The position numbers and the translations under genes are program-made. Below are positions 6,800-14,471 of a DNA stretch of 16,814 nucleotides, piece by piece. Within the stretch, counting starts at the first letter, position 1; each line of letters opens with the position of its first letter. The notes beneath the pieces were generated by a model. The model did no database searches, was not told the DNA's origin, and saw nothing but the letters and a program-made list of their open reading frames with translations. Location: assembly GCA_943354465.1 (NCBI GenBank), contig CALRCC010000008.1, positions 1 to 16,814 of the forward strand, given 5' to 3'. Origin of the DNA: Candidatus Ryanbacteria bacterium. Its GTDB lineage: Bacteria; Patescibacteriota; Minisyncoccia; Ryanbacterales; GWA2-47-10b.

Positions 6800-6933
6800 A
6801 TATATAAACTATATTGAGATGTATCTTATTTTCATATATTGTAAAAAGAAAGCCAATATGTTCTAATTGTTTATAACATGTGCATGAGCTGTGTATTAGA
6901 TTTTTTTCATCAGCACATCGTATAATAAACAAT
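6800..6933. promoter_or_regulatory. Divergent dnaA / rpmH control region
   Basis: This 134-base AT-rich spacer separates two divergent units. Toward rpmH there is a perfect -10, TATAAT at 6921-6926, placing transcription at about 6933, one base before the ATG; its -35 is poor. Toward dnaA there is TATAGT on the minus strand at 6813-6808. Two near-matches to a DnaA box, each with one mismatch, occur at 6868-6876 (TGTTTATAA) and 6890-6898 (TGTGTATTA), so DnaA autoregulation is possible. Confidence 0.5.
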
Positions 6934-7068
6934 ATGTCCATCACATATCAGCCAAAAAAACGAAAACGAGGACGAAGCCACGGGTTTTTAAAGCGCAAGC
7001 GAACAAAAGCCGGGCGCAATGTCGTCGCTCGTCGTAGGCAAAAAGGGCGCAAGCGCCTTACAGTTTAG
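6934..7068 (+). CDS. rpmH: Large ribosomal subunit protein bL34
   Basis: bL34 is a tiny, very basic protein of the large ribosomal subunit. The 44-residue product begins MSITYQPKKRKRGRSHGF and ends RRRQKGRKRLTV, matching the family pattern of QP-KRKR, HGF and RR-KGR-L. The frame is open further upstream to 6880, but that part has no L34 similarity and spans the -10 box. The ATG at 6934, eight bases after the perfect TATAAT, is the start. No Shine-Dalgarno is visible, as expected if the mRNA is nearly leaderless. rnpA follows after 7 bases. The order dnaN-dnaA-rpmH-rnpA-yidC-jag is the classical bacterial origin neighbourhood. Confidence 0.96.
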   Translation: MSITYQPKKRKRGRSHGFLKRKRTKAGRNVVARRRQKGRKRLTV

Positions 7069-7075
7069 TTTTCAT

Positions 7076-7405
7076 ATGTTTGCACGGCGCGAACGCCTTC
7101 GTTCGAGTCGAGACATTGAATCTGTCTTAAAGCGAGGAAAGCGATATAGCACTGTCTCACTTATGATTTGGGTGGTAGAGAGGCAAAATGGCCCACTGCG
7201 TGTATCGGTGATGTGCTCAAAGAAGGTTGATAGGCGGGCAGTCATCAGAAATAAGGTAAAGAGAAGGGTGCGCGAAGCCATCCGAGCCGTGCTAGCTACA
7301 CATGATTTATCTCTAGATATAGTAGTCAGCGCCAAGCCACAGGCAAAAGAATCTACCACAAGCGATTTTAGGGGTCTTTTCAGCAATGTATTTCATATTC
7401 AATAA
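7076..7405 (+). CDS. rnpA: Ribonuclease P protein component
   Basis: RnpA is the protein subunit that helps the RNase P ribozyme bind and process precursor tRNAs at their 5' ends. The 109-residue product starts MFARRERLRSSRDIESVLKR, the usual opening in which a basic segment leads to an FxxVxxxG-like helix. It carries the RNR signature in RRAVIRNKVKRRVREAIR (about 52-69). The frame is open upstream to 7019 inside rpmH. The ATG at 7076 is preferred because the family N-terminus begins there, although no Shine-Dalgarno precedes it. Translation is probably coupled to rpmH, 7 bases upstream. Its last 20 bases overlap yidC. The catalytic RNA gene rnpB is not visible in this window. Confidence 0.94.
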   Translation: MFARRERLRSSRDIESVLKRGKRYSTVSLMIWVVERQNGPLRVSVMCSKKVDRRAVIRNKVKRRVREAIRAVLATHDLSLDIVVSAKPQAKESTTSDFRGLFSNVFHIQ

Positions 7406-8099
7406 CATCTTTTATCGTCCCCTTCTCAATATCTTGGGGGTTATTATTGCGATTGTCCCAGGGCACAGTTTGGGTATCGCCGTCATAGTATTGACGGTTT
7501 TGATAAGCGTAGCGCTGTTACCATTATCAATGAAAATGCGCAGGTCACAGAGCTTAATAAATGAGATTAAGCCAGAGATAGAAAAAATACGCCAACAAAC
7601 AAAAGATAAGAGCGAGCAGGCTCGGCGTACAATGGAGCTATATAAAGAGAAGAATGTAAGCCCGTTCTCTGGGTTTCTTCTTATTTTGATACAGCTCCCA
7701 CTATTTTTCGCCCTTTTTAAGGTTTTACAAAATCTCAATGATTTAGCTCGCGATGCGTATGATTTTCTTCCTATTTTTTCACCATTTAACCCTATATTTA
7801 TCGGTGGCATTGATCTTACTCACCCACATATCGCACTGGCTATATCCGCCGGCATTTTTCAGTTAGCACAGGGTATTTTGACATTGCGATCGCAACCAAA
7901 GGATAAAAAGCCCGCAAGTGATTTTGCGACCGCACTACAAAAACAGATGACATTTACCATGCCTATTTTCATCGTACTAATCAGTATGAATCTTCCATCG
8001 GCCATGGCTCTTTATTGGACTACTTTAAGCCTCTTTGCTATAGTGCACGAAGTATTCTGGAGACCACATGGAAGAGATTCAGTCCACATCAAACAATAA
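7386..8099 (+). CDS. yidC: YidC/Oxa1-family membrane protein insertase (atypical groove residue)
   Basis: YidC inserts and folds inner-membrane proteins, alone or with SecYEG. The 237-residue product is the short form without the large periplasmic domain of proteobacterial YidC. Membrane segments are visible at about 15-47 (re-entrant part and first core helix), 95-113, 145-165 and 190-222. A cytoplasmic hairpin rich in charge (about 50-90) ends in MELYKEKNVSPFSGFLLI, typical of the family. The positively charged groove residue, five positions before the conserved PL (R73 in B. subtilis SpoIIIJ, R366 in E. coli), is here Ser41 in LISVALLPLSMK. It overlaps rnpA by 20 bases and jag by 32. An AGGGG stretch inside rnpA, about 12 bases upstream, may help initiation. 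Confidence 0.92.
   Translation: MYFIFNNIFYRPLLNILGVIIAIVPGHSLGIAVIVLTVLISVALLPLSMKMRRSQSLINEIKPEIEKIRQQTKDKSEQARRTMELYKEKNVSPFSGFLLILIQLPLFFALFKVLQNLNDLARDAYDFLPIFSPFNPIFIGGIDLTHPHIALAISAGIFQLAQGILTLRSQPKDKKPASDFATALQKQMTFTMPIFIVLISMNLPSAMALYWTTLSLFAIVHEVFWRPHGRDSVHIKQ
8059..8062 (+). promoter_or_regulatory. Shine-Dalgarno sequence of jag inside yidC
   Basis: GGAG at 8059-8062 lies five bases before the jag ATG at 8068, within the end of yidC. It is one of the few clear Shine-Dalgarno sequences in the window and supports this internal start, 32 bases before the yidC stop ends. Confidence 0.6.
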
Positions 8100-8538
8100 G
8101 GCGATTGAGTGCGCGCGGGAGTTTTTTGCCGCAATGAATGTTGTCGCGCGCATAGAAGAGGGCGTGATCGGAGATTGCGACGCCCTGCTTATTCGTACTG
8201 ATGACGCTGGCCTTTTGATTGGCGAGGCAGGGGCTAACTTGCAGGCACTCAACTATATTTTGCGCAGAGTTATTGAACGCAAAACAGGAACTACAGACGC
8301 AAAGCTGATGATAGATATAAATGATTATCAGCGACGCCGTTTCGATGATCTACGAGATAAGGCGCGCATGGGTGCCCAACGAGTCAGATATTTTAAAAAA
8401 GATGTAGCCCTTGAGCCGATGACAGCTTTTGAACGCAGAATAGTGCACATGGCGCTTCAAGAATACCCTGATATTGCCACTGAATCAGTCGGCGATGGCC
8501 TTACTAGGCGCGTGGTTATCAAGCTATCTACGATTTAA
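8068..8538 (+). CDS. jag: Jag/KhpB-type RNA-binding protein (KH and R3H domains)
   Basis: Jag (SpoIIIJ-associated, also KhpB or EloR) is a cytosolic RNA-binding protein linked to cell-envelope and elongation control in Gram-positive bacteria. The 156-residue product has a KH domain with the nucleic-acid loop GEAG (52-55) in LLIGEAGANLQALNYILRR. The bridging segment DINDYQRRR (about 83-91) follows, then a C-terminal R3H domain with R123 and H127 in ERRIVHMAL and the ending RRVVIKL. The N-terminal Jag_N domain of longer homologues is absent, making this the short form. It overlaps yidC by 32 bases with its own GGAG at 8059-8062. The stop lies 3 bases from the stop of the convergent gene, and no terminator with a T-tract is visible between them. 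Confidence 0.92.
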   Translation: MEEIQSTSNNKAIECAREFFAAMNVVARIEEGVIGDCDALLIRTDDAGLLIGEAGANLQALNYILRRVIERKTGTTDAKLMIDINDYQRRRFDDLRDKARMGAQRVRYFKKDVALEPMTAFERRIVHMALQEYPDIATESVGDGLTRRVVIKLSTI

Positions 8539-8541
8539 TCG

Positions 8542-9759
8542 TTAGTTGGCAGTGCTAGTCGCTGTATCGGTAAGGCGTAGGCTCCACAACATGGAGTCTT
8601 TTTTGTTTATAAAAAATATATAGTCTTCCTTTGGTGATAATATTGGGCGCGTTATATCAAACATTCCGCTTTCTAGAAGTGATGATGCCTCACCAGTATT
8701 AATATCAATTTTCCATAGTGAATCGTTGAAGCTCACTTTCCCCTGCCACCAGCTGTCAGGCAACGGATCTATACCAAGATTTAGTGGGATAGCGCAGTAT
8801 ATTGTAGATGTCGCCGTACTAGACCATACACATTTTTCAGGCATAGTTTGAAATGACAATTCTCTGCCAGTGTTTGGAGTACGCCTGTCGCGCAAAACAA
8901 GCGTTGGCGACTTCCCTTCTCGTGCGACTTCTAGCGTTATGAATCTTTGGCTATTTGTGTCCCACAGTACATCAAGCCCGCGCACATCTGCCAGCAGTAC
9001 TGATGCTACGCCTCCAGATACAGGCACCGTCTGTAAAATAGATGGGATAAATGCCGATGATCTTGTCTGTAGTCCCAATAGAGTTTTTGACGCCCATGAA
9101 AGCTCAATATCAGGCATTGATGTCTGTAGTATCGTTTTTAGTGACTTACCTTGCGGTGTCGCTGTGACGACAGTATATAATGCCGTGTTTTTTACTATGC
9201 CAGCAATCTTTTCTTCTGCTGGCGAGAACTGCACAGAAGTTATCTCGTCGGGGAAAAGCCCTTTTTCTATGGTTGATGTACTAGTAAAATGCACCCAAAA
9301 TCTACGAGCCGTCGTGTCATTTAGGTCGGCAATAATGACGTTTGCGCGTGACGGTGACCACAATACGTCTATGATGTTTGGGACGGAAAGAGCTATCAGG
9401 CGTTCTTCTTCTACGGAACCGTCAAATGGTGATGAGAAGATATGCCCCAGTCCACGCTTGAAGTATAAAATTTTGTCTTTTCGTATGGTGCTACCGATGA
9501 CTGGATCTTTTGATATTTGTACTAAGAGTTTTTTTTCACCTTCCGTTAGTCCTTGACCGTAAGGTGGTCTGGTACCCCCATCTATTGGCGGGAGTGTATA
9601 TCCGCCTCCGCCATCAGTATCTGGGAACCCGCCAATTTCAGGCTCTTTCGGACCAAAAGGCCCAATGTCGCTTCTGAACAAGACATAGAAAATAATGCCT
9701 ATCAATAAAAGAAGCAATAATCCGAGGGCGATAATATAATTGCGAGTTTTGTTATTCAT
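8542..9759 (-). CDS. Membrane-anchored extracytoplasmic protein, TolB/WD40-like beta-propeller candidate
   Basis: The 405-residue product has one N-terminal membrane helix (about 9-29) after a short basic end, then a Gly/Pro-rich linker (about 33-70) with GFPDTDGGGGYTLPP. The rest is beta-rich with repeated units resembling propeller blades: IIDVLWSPSRANVIIADL, ITSVQFSPAEEKIAGIV, RGLDVLWDTNSQRFITL and ITRPILSPKEDYIFFI. These show the TolB-type pattern of strand, W/F-SP-turn and strand. No catalytic motif is seen. It is likely a surface or periplasm-like scaffold or binding protein. It is the last gene of the secretion-like operon and overlaps the upstream Cys-rich gene by 8 bases (ATGAATAA). 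The fold is inferred from pattern, not search. Confidence 0.75.
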   Translation of the reverse strand: MNNKTRNYIIALGLLLLLLIGIIFYVLFRSDIGPFGPKEPEIGGFPDTDGGGGYTLPPIDGGTRPPYGQGLTEGEKKLLVQISKDPVIGSTIRKDKILYFKRGLGHIFSSPFDGSVEEERLIALSVPNIIDVLWSPSRANVIIADLNDTTARRFWVHFTSTSTIEKGLFPDEITSVQFSPAEEKIAGIVKNTALYTVVTATPQGKSLKTILQTSMPDIELSWASKTLLGLQTRSSAFIPSILQTVPVSGGVASVLLADVRGLDVLWDTNSQRFITLEVAREGKSPTLVLRDRRTPNTGRELSFQTMPEKCVWSSTATSTIYCAIPLNLGIDPLPDSWWQGKVSFNDSLWKIDINTGEASSLLESGMFDITRPILSPKEDYIFFINKKDSMLWSLRLTDTATSTAN

Positions 9760-10177
9760 GAGAGCAAAGTGTTGAGTGGATTTGATCTTTGGTTACAACC
9801 GCGCATGCTGTAGTTCTTTTGTGATATTTTAGGCATTGTGTAAGTTGTGATTGCGAGCATTTGGCACACACAGCACCACTAGGACATTTTGCGATCGGTA
9901 GTCGCACACAACGATAGTCTCCTATTTGGTTTGTGACGCATGCGGCAGACCCCCCTTCACACTCGCCGTATACATCTCCACCGCAAAATAATTTTGGTGC
10001 GACTATTTTTGAGTTTGGCGAGTCATATCCGCTCACACCATCAATGATTGACGCAGATGCCAGCTGTAAGTTGGTATCTTGTTCTGCTAGTGACGCAAAG
10101 ATAGCGGCTCCACCACCAGATATCAATAGCCCAGCAAAAACAATCAGTGTTATGTGTATATATTTTATTTGCGACAT
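9752..10177 (-). CDS. Small anchored protein with ten cysteines, unrecognised
   Basis: The 141-residue product has an N-terminal hydrophobic segment (about 8-30) acting as signal or anchor, then a short polar stretch. The C-terminal 80 residues hold ten cysteines (65, 73, 80, 90, 98, 104, 107, 115, 125, 138), including a CAKC motif at 104-107. The even number and outside location suggest disulfide pairing, but this is inference. The spacing C-GECEGGSAAC-CV resembles part of the neighbouring pilin tail, so the two may share an ancestral Cys-rich unit. The ATG overlaps the end of the upstream pilin gene by 13 bases. I do not recognise a family. It is probably a cell-surface component of the same apparatus. 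Confidence 0.75.
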   Translation of the reverse strand: MSQIKYIHITLIVFAGLLISGGGAAIFASLAEQDTNLQLASASIIDGVSGYDSPNSKIVAPKLFCGGDVYGECEGGSAACVTNQIGDYRCVRLPIAKCPSGAVCAKCSQSQLTQCLKYHKRTTACAVVTKDQIHSTLCSHE

Positions 10178-10878
10178 GGTAAGATGTGGTCATACATTCT
10201 GCCCATTACTAATCTGCTCTCGACGCCACACTTGCCTGGGGGGCATAGACTAGCTATGGCTTGTTCAGCGGTGCACTCTCTAGACGACCCGAGATCGGTC
10301 ATGTCAACACATTCTGCGCCAGTAGCATTTGTGATGCAGACAAAGCCAGCGCCACAGCTCGGCGAGCATGATGTCGGTGGGGACTCGCATAAGAAAGGTC
10401 CCTTCGGCCCATTGCCCTTATTCGCGCATGTTTTGCCGCCCACGCAGTCATCTCCCCAGCAAGATCCACCGCAAGACGTGCATCCAGCATTGGGTTGCTC
10501 TACGACCGTGCTTGTTAGTTGCTCTATTTCGAAACTTAGAGTGACAAGTTTTGGATTGATGGTCTGTAAAATGAGCACCGATCCTGCCGCAAGCAATATA
10601 CCAAAAATAGCACTCGTCATTTTATCTTTGCCGTCTTTGTTGCCCTCCCCTCCTTCACTAAACATATATTCTATCGCGCCAATAGTAAACATGACTAGCG
10701 CGAGTATTGACGCTAGCGATAGCAAAAACGGTACAAAATATTTAACATATTCAAAAAATGTACTTATTTGTGGCTTTCCTCCCGGTAATGGAGCCGCTAG
10801 TTCGTATAATAGCTCTTGAGCATATAGAGATGCAGGAGTCAGAGCCAGAAATATTAAAATTGTTGTGACTTGATGCAT
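10165..10878 (-). CDS. VirB2/TrbC-like pilin with 14-cysteine C-terminal extension
   Basis: VirB2/TrbC-type pilins are small two-helix membrane proteins that assemble into the type IV secretion pilus. The 237-residue product has a signal peptide (MHQVTTILIFLALTPASLYA, cleavage likely after residue 20) and two hydrophobic helices at about 48-72 and 88-107. These are joined by a short Gly/Lys loop (SEGGEGNKDGKDK), the expected topology. Unusually, a tail of about 110 residues follows with 14 cysteines (133-235), including CTSC and dense Gly/Pro/Ser. An in-frame TTG at 10890 overlaps the upstream gene, but the ATG at 10878 gives a standard signal peptide and sits one base after the upstream stop (TAATATG). 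The pilin call rests on topology and neighbours; a Cys-rich membrane adhesin is possible. Confidence 0.7.
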   Translation of the reverse strand: MHQVTTILIFLALTPASLYAQELLYELAAPLPGGKPQISTFFEYVKYFVPFLLSLASILALVMFTIGAIEYMFSEGGEGNKDGKDKMTSAIFGILLAAGSVLILQTINPKLVTLSFEIEQLTSTVVEQPNAGCTSCGGSCWGDDCVGGKTCANKGNGPKGPFLCESPPTSCSPSCGAGFVCITNATGAECVDMTDLGSSRECTAEQAIASLCPPGKCGVESRLVMGRMYDHILPCRK

Positions 10879-10879
10879 A

Positions 10880-12073
10880 TTATTTATCAACTGTTATTGC
10901 TATCTGCGATGACCCGCGCATAAAAACCCTATTTGGATTTTCGTATGATACATTGATTGCCTGCCTACCAGAGCTTCCAGCTGATGATGAAAAACGAAGC
11001 ACGCGTGATTGCGGATTCTGGTTTGTAATCTTTTGTCCGTTAACTTTCCATGTATAAAATAGTTCGCGCATATCTTCCGTATGAAGATTAAACGGCTCAA
11101 ACTGCAATACGGTATCTTTTCCAGACGGCACTTGAGTGTCGCGTAACGCTTGCCAATATTTGAGCCCCAAGAGTGGATCTCGCTCATAAAATACAAGCTC
11201 TGGCCTGTGCGCGCGTATTTTAAATGACTCTTCGTGCGCGATGCGTCCAGCGGCATCTTTGCCAAACACTGTTATTTTATGCTCAATATTTGCATTTAAT
11301 CCTGTCGTGAATGAAAATATATTTTTACCTTTGCCGTTTGTGCCAGAAGATACTGGCTGTTTTGCATCATTGATTGTCCATTCATAAGTAATATCTCGTG
11401 GGTCAAGAACTGTTTGCCCAATGCGAAAATCAGGTACAGCTATCACTTTGATAGTCGCTCCAGGCGGAGGAAGCGTTTTGCCTTTGTACCAAGGCGGAGT
11501 ATATGTTTCAGCGCGCCATGTGACATAAATACGGGCTGGTCGTATGATTTTTGAAACCTCATAAATCTTACCAGTAGAGGTTGTTATGACTGCTCTTATA
11601 TTTTCTGCAGTACCAAGTACGCCCAATATAAATCTATATGATACGTTGCCACTGCCAGAGCTGACGCTCTTGCCATTGTGGTACCATGCGATATTTGAGC
11701 CACCAAGGTCCAGTGAAAATGTATTTACTGATACTCGCATATTTGTGCCTGGCTTCATATTTTTGCTATCCAGTATAAGCTCTGGAGGAGTAATCAGGCT
11801 ATTCTTTGCAATATCTATGGTCTTTAGAGCGTCTTTTGTCGCCTTATCAAGAGCTTCAGACATTTTTTTATCAAAGTCATTTTTTGCATCCAAAATTTGC
11901 TTTTGTTGGTCTAGAATTCTTTTTTCAATAGCATCTCTCACTTCTTTTGATAGTTCAGCGCCAAAATATAAATCGTTTGTGGTGGTAGACACAGGAGTCG
12001 TTTGGGCAAGTACACTCATGCCAATGAGCCAAGTTGCCGTTATGCTAAATATGATAGATGGCACTTTTTGCAT
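10880..12073 (-). CDS. Secreted protein with coiled coil and Ig-like domains
   Basis: The 397-residue product has a signal peptide (about 1-23, ending in SVLAQ) and a charged helical region at about 40-95 (KEVRDAIEKRILDQQKQIL), a likely coiled coil. After it come several beta-rich segments. These contain patterns such as NIAWYHNGKSVSSGSG, ITYEWTINDAKQPVSSG and LFYTWKVNGQKI, spaced like Ig/PKD-type domains in which a W lies in the core. No enzyme motif is visible. It is probably an extracellular structural or adhesive part of the apparatus. The stop is joined to the pilin gene by TAATATG. A possible internal promoter lies just upstream, so this gene and the three after it could be expressed separately from the ATPase genes. 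Confidence 0.75.
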   Translation of the reverse strand: MQKVPSIIFSITATWLIGMSVLAQTTPVSTTTNDLYFGAELSKEVRDAIEKRILDQQKQILDAKNDFDKKMSEALDKATKDALKTIDIAKNSLITPPELILDSKNMKPGTNMRVSVNTFSLDLGGSNIAWYHNGKSVSSGSGNVSYRFILGVLGTAENIRAVITTSTGKIYEVSKIIRPARIYVTWRAETYTPPWYKGKTLPPPGATIKVIAVPDFRIGQTVLDPRDITYEWTINDAKQPVSSGTNGKGKNIFSFTTGLNANIEHKITVFGKDAAGRIAHEESFKIRAHRPELVFYERDPLLGLKYWQALRDTQVPSGKDTVLQFEPFNLHTEDMRELFYTWKVNGQKITNQNPQSRVLRFSSSAGSSGRQAINVSYENPNRVFMRGSSQIAITVDK

Positions 12074-12084
12074 AATATGTATTT

Positions 12085-12114
12085 AGTATATCAAAATCAT
12101 TTAATCTATGTATA
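12085..12114 (-). promoter_or_regulatory. Candidate internal promoter of the surface-protein genes
   Basis: On the minus strand TATACA (12114 to 12109), an 18-base spacer and TATACT (12090 to 12085) form a plausible promoter. It spans the 27-base gap after the 184-residue gene. Transcription would start near 12078, five bases before the ATG at 12073. Confidence 0.4.
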
Positions 12115-12655
12115 ATTCCTTTTGCAATGATTCTAACTGTCTTTTAGTAAGACTGTAGAGTGAGGTCAAATCTTCTTTTGCTTGTCTTGCTCGTTTTTTC
12201 ATAAGTTTAATCGTATGCAGTACAGTTATCGTTGTCACTGGGAGAGCTTCTATTGCAGGTAGTCCGTCAAAAATGAAACTGAGTACATATAGCCATATGC
12301 GAGCATTCATTTTTGCGCGTTGTTTGAGAAAATATCCCTTACCGTACATAAAGTAGAAAAGCGTTGCGCTCACAAACCATCCTGGGATTTGTCCTATAAT
12401 TGGCACGATCCCAATACCAAGGAAGTCTAGCCCTATGTCGAGCAAACCGTCTTTTAGAAAGGCAAGGAATATAAGTATGGTGATTGCCGAGGCATCATTA
12501 CCATCGCGAATTTGTTGCTCAAGCTTCTGCGCTAGTTTTTTTGCAAGCTGCCTAACCTTGCTTTCGATTTGCCGTGCCATGCTTCTTCTAGATAATGTAA
12601 GCTCTTCTTGGCGATTAAGCTCTAGTTCTTGGTCGGGCTGTTTAGCGTCTGCCAT
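12101..12655 (-). CDS. Polytopic membrane protein of the secretion cluster, unrecognised
   Basis: The 184-residue product begins with a highly charged helical region (about 8-52, rich in Glu/Gln/Arg/Lys), probably a cytosolic coiled coil. Hydrophobic segments follow at about 57-88, 90-106 and 118-148, and a basic helical C-terminus (KLMKKRARQAKEDL) ends the protein. The central IVPIIGQIPGWFVSATLFYF stretch is rich in Gly and Pro. I do not recognise a family. Its position between the VirB4 ATPase and the secreted proteins, and the TAATATATG junction with the VirB4 stop, suggest an inner-membrane part of the apparatus, comparable in place but not in visible sequence to VirB6/VirB8-type subunits. 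Confidence 0.7.
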   Translation of the reverse strand: MADAKQPDQELELNRQEELTLSRRSMARQIESKVRQLAKKLAQKLEQQIRDGNDASAITILIFLAFLKDGLLDIGLDFLGIGIVPIIGQIPGWFVSATLFYFMYGKGYFLKQRAKMNARIWLYVLSFIFDGLPAIEALPVTTITVLHTIKLMKKRARQAKEDLTSLYSLTKRQLESLQKELYID

Positions 12656-12658
12656 ATA

Positions 12659-14470
12659 TTATCTCTCCGCTCCTACCTCATCTTTCGCCTTTTGTATCGC
12701 CAAGAGCTCGGCAGGGTCTGACGTGATGATTTGATGCTCTGTGTATGATGCGTGTATTTTTATCGCTACATGCTTGAGTCCAGCGAAGAATATCCCCTCG
12801 CCTACATCTGACTCAAGCAATAAAAATTTTTCTTCCTCCGTCATATTAAATGCCTCTTGCACTGCGTTGATTGACGCTGGCGATTGTTTGAGAAGAATTT
12901 GTATAGACGAGTTTGTGATGATCGGCTTGCCGTACGGCGATGCCATAAAGTCAGCGATATCTTGAGTGATGGTCGCAAGTCCCAAATAATATTTGCGCGC
13001 GCGTTTTGCGATACCATATAGAAACGACGCGCTATCTGGATGTTTCATCATTATCCATGCCTCATCTACAACCATAAGGCGTTTGCGCAGAGTTCTGCGT
13101 ACCGCGCTCCATATATGATTGATGATGAGATACATAGCGATAGGGCGCAATTCTTCTTCCATGTCGCGTATAGAAAAGACAGCGAGACGCACATTGATAT
13201 TGACATTGCTTGGCTGATTGATAAATCCAGACCATGTGCCTTCTGTAAATTTCTTCATACGCATGGCGAGCGACTCACCTCCCTCCATACTTGCCAATAC
13301 CAGTGCTAAGTCGGACAGCGTGGGCGGAGTTATCTGCGAGAAATCAGAGTCAGCGGTGATATCTTTTGTCGCGTATGTTTCAGCGATCGCTCGGTCAATC
13401 ACCGAATCTTCTTGTGGCGAAAGCCCACCAAGCATAAGTCGAAATAAACCGACAAGGCCAATGATATGCGAGCGAAGTATGTCCGATGATGATTCGTCCT
13501 CGCGTGGTACTGGCAGATCAAATGGATTGATATGGTGTTTTGAAGTAAGAGATATATTGAAATATCGCCCGCCTACGGCTTCAGCAAGATACTCGTATTC
13601 GCGCTCTGGATCTATGACTATGACATCAGTATCAAACATGAGCGAGCGTAAAATCTCAAGTTTTGCGGTATATGATTTGCCTGAGCCAGATTTTGCGAAC
13701 ATTATTGAGTTGTAGTTTTCAAGACTAAAACGATCAAAAAGCACCAAAGAATTGTTGTGGCGATTTATGCCAAACAGAATCCCCTTGTTTGCTGTTAGAT
13801 CAAACGATGTAAATGGAAACGCAGAAGATGCGGGAGATGAATTGAGATAGTTGTGCACCAGAAGTTCGTCTTGGCAGTATGGAAATACTGATGTCATCCC
13901 CTCGCGCTGTTGGAATAATGCCGGCTTGGTGTACACAAGCCGCGCCTCTAGCATCGATTTGACCTCCGCTTCTTCGCGGTTGAGATCTTCAATCGAGTCG
14001 GCGTATATAGTCAGATATAGTCCAAACAAAAACAGCTTCTCTTGAGCTTGTGAGAGTTTGTCACGCAGGCTTTCAAGATCTTGATAAGCCGTATCAAGCA
14101 TTGGGTCGCGTACTAGCCCCTTTTCTGATCGTTCTGATATTTGCGATTGAACTTCAGCGGTTTTTTTTAGCAGTTTGCGTAGAATGACGCCAGTATCAAC
14201 AGGATGAAAGAACATCGTAATATCAAAAATCTTGTCTAGATTTATGACACCAGAAAACCAATTGGTCGCCAAGTACCTGGGATACGCGAATACAAAAATA
14301 GTACGCGCAAATTTTTCTCCAAGGCGTATAAAGTTTGAGTTTATCTCAAATGCGGACGGCGCGATTATATCTTTGAGCCCCAAAACTCCAGATTGATATA
14401 TATCTTGCGGTACTATCGGTAGGATGTCGTCGCCTTCTTGCTTGTTGCCAAATATGTTCAAGATCGCCAT
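12659..14470 (-). CDS. VirB4/TraC-family type IV secretion ATPase, C-terminal and motor part
   Basis: VirB4 ATPases power substrate translocation or pilus biogenesis in type IV secretion systems and sit at the cytoplasmic membrane. From the ATG at 14470 the product is 603 residues. Residues about 35-220 form the pre-ATPase VirB4 region. The motor domain has Walker A AKSGSGKS (259-266), Walker B LMVVDEAW (465-472) and a TQ motif in TITQDIADF (500-508). VIVIDPEREYEYLAEAVGG at about 283-301 is typical of the family. A TTG at 14485 would add five residues, but the ATG forms a TAATATG junction with the upstream gene and is preferred. Most homologues in Gram-positive conjugative elements carry both halves in one chain; here the N-terminal domain is a separate gene immediately upstream. 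Confidence 0.93.
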   Translation of the reverse strand: MAILNIFGNKQEGDDILPIVPQDIYQSGVLGLKDIIAPSAFEINSNFIRLGEKFARTIFVFAYPRYLATNWFSGVINLDKIFDITMFFHPVDTGVILRKLLKKTAEVQSQISERSEKGLVRDPMLDTAYQDLESLRDKLSQAQEKLFLFGLYLTIYADSIEDLNREEAEVKSMLEARLVYTKPALFQQREGMTSVFPYCQDELLVHNYLNSSPASSAFPFTSFDLTANKGILFGINRHNNSLVLFDRFSLENYNSIMFAKSGSGKSYTAKLEILRSLMFDTDVIVIDPEREYEYLAEAVGGRYFNISLTSKHHINPFDLPVPREDESSSDILRSHIIGLVGLFRLMLGGLSPQEDSVIDRAIAETYATKDITADSDFSQITPPTLSDLALVLASMEGGESLAMRMKKFTEGTWSGFINQPSNVNINVRLAVFSIRDMEEELRPIAMYLIINHIWSAVRRTLRKRLMVVDEAWIMMKHPDSASFLYGIAKRARKYYLGLATITQDIADFMASPYGKPIITNSSIQILLKQSPASINAVQEAFNMTEEEKFLLLESDVGEGIFFAGLKHVAIKIHASYTEHQIITSDPAELLAIQKAKDEVGAER

Positions 14471-14471
14471 A

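Noticed and set aside
7019..7075. Longer rnpA starting inside rpmH, as known for nested rpmH/rnpA in Thermus
   Set aside because: The extra 19 residues are not RnpA-like and only reflect the rpmH sequence in another frame; the ATG at 7076 gives the usual N-terminus.
8530..8542. Perfect inverted repeat ACGATT-T-AATCGT at the jag stop codon
   Set aside because: A one-base loop is impossible, and opening the loop leaves about four pairs with no T-tract, so it is not a credible terminator; it could be a protein site, but one short palindrome is weak evidence.
8870..9556. A 228-codon plus-strand open frame opposite the beta-propeller-like gene
   Set aside because: No recognisable domain or start signal; the opposite frame has a membrane anchor and blade-like repeats.
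10154..10819. A 221-codon plus-strand open frame opposite the pilin gene
   Set aside because: It is a complementary-strand shadow: the minus-strand product has a signal peptide, helices and patterned cysteines, and fits the operon.
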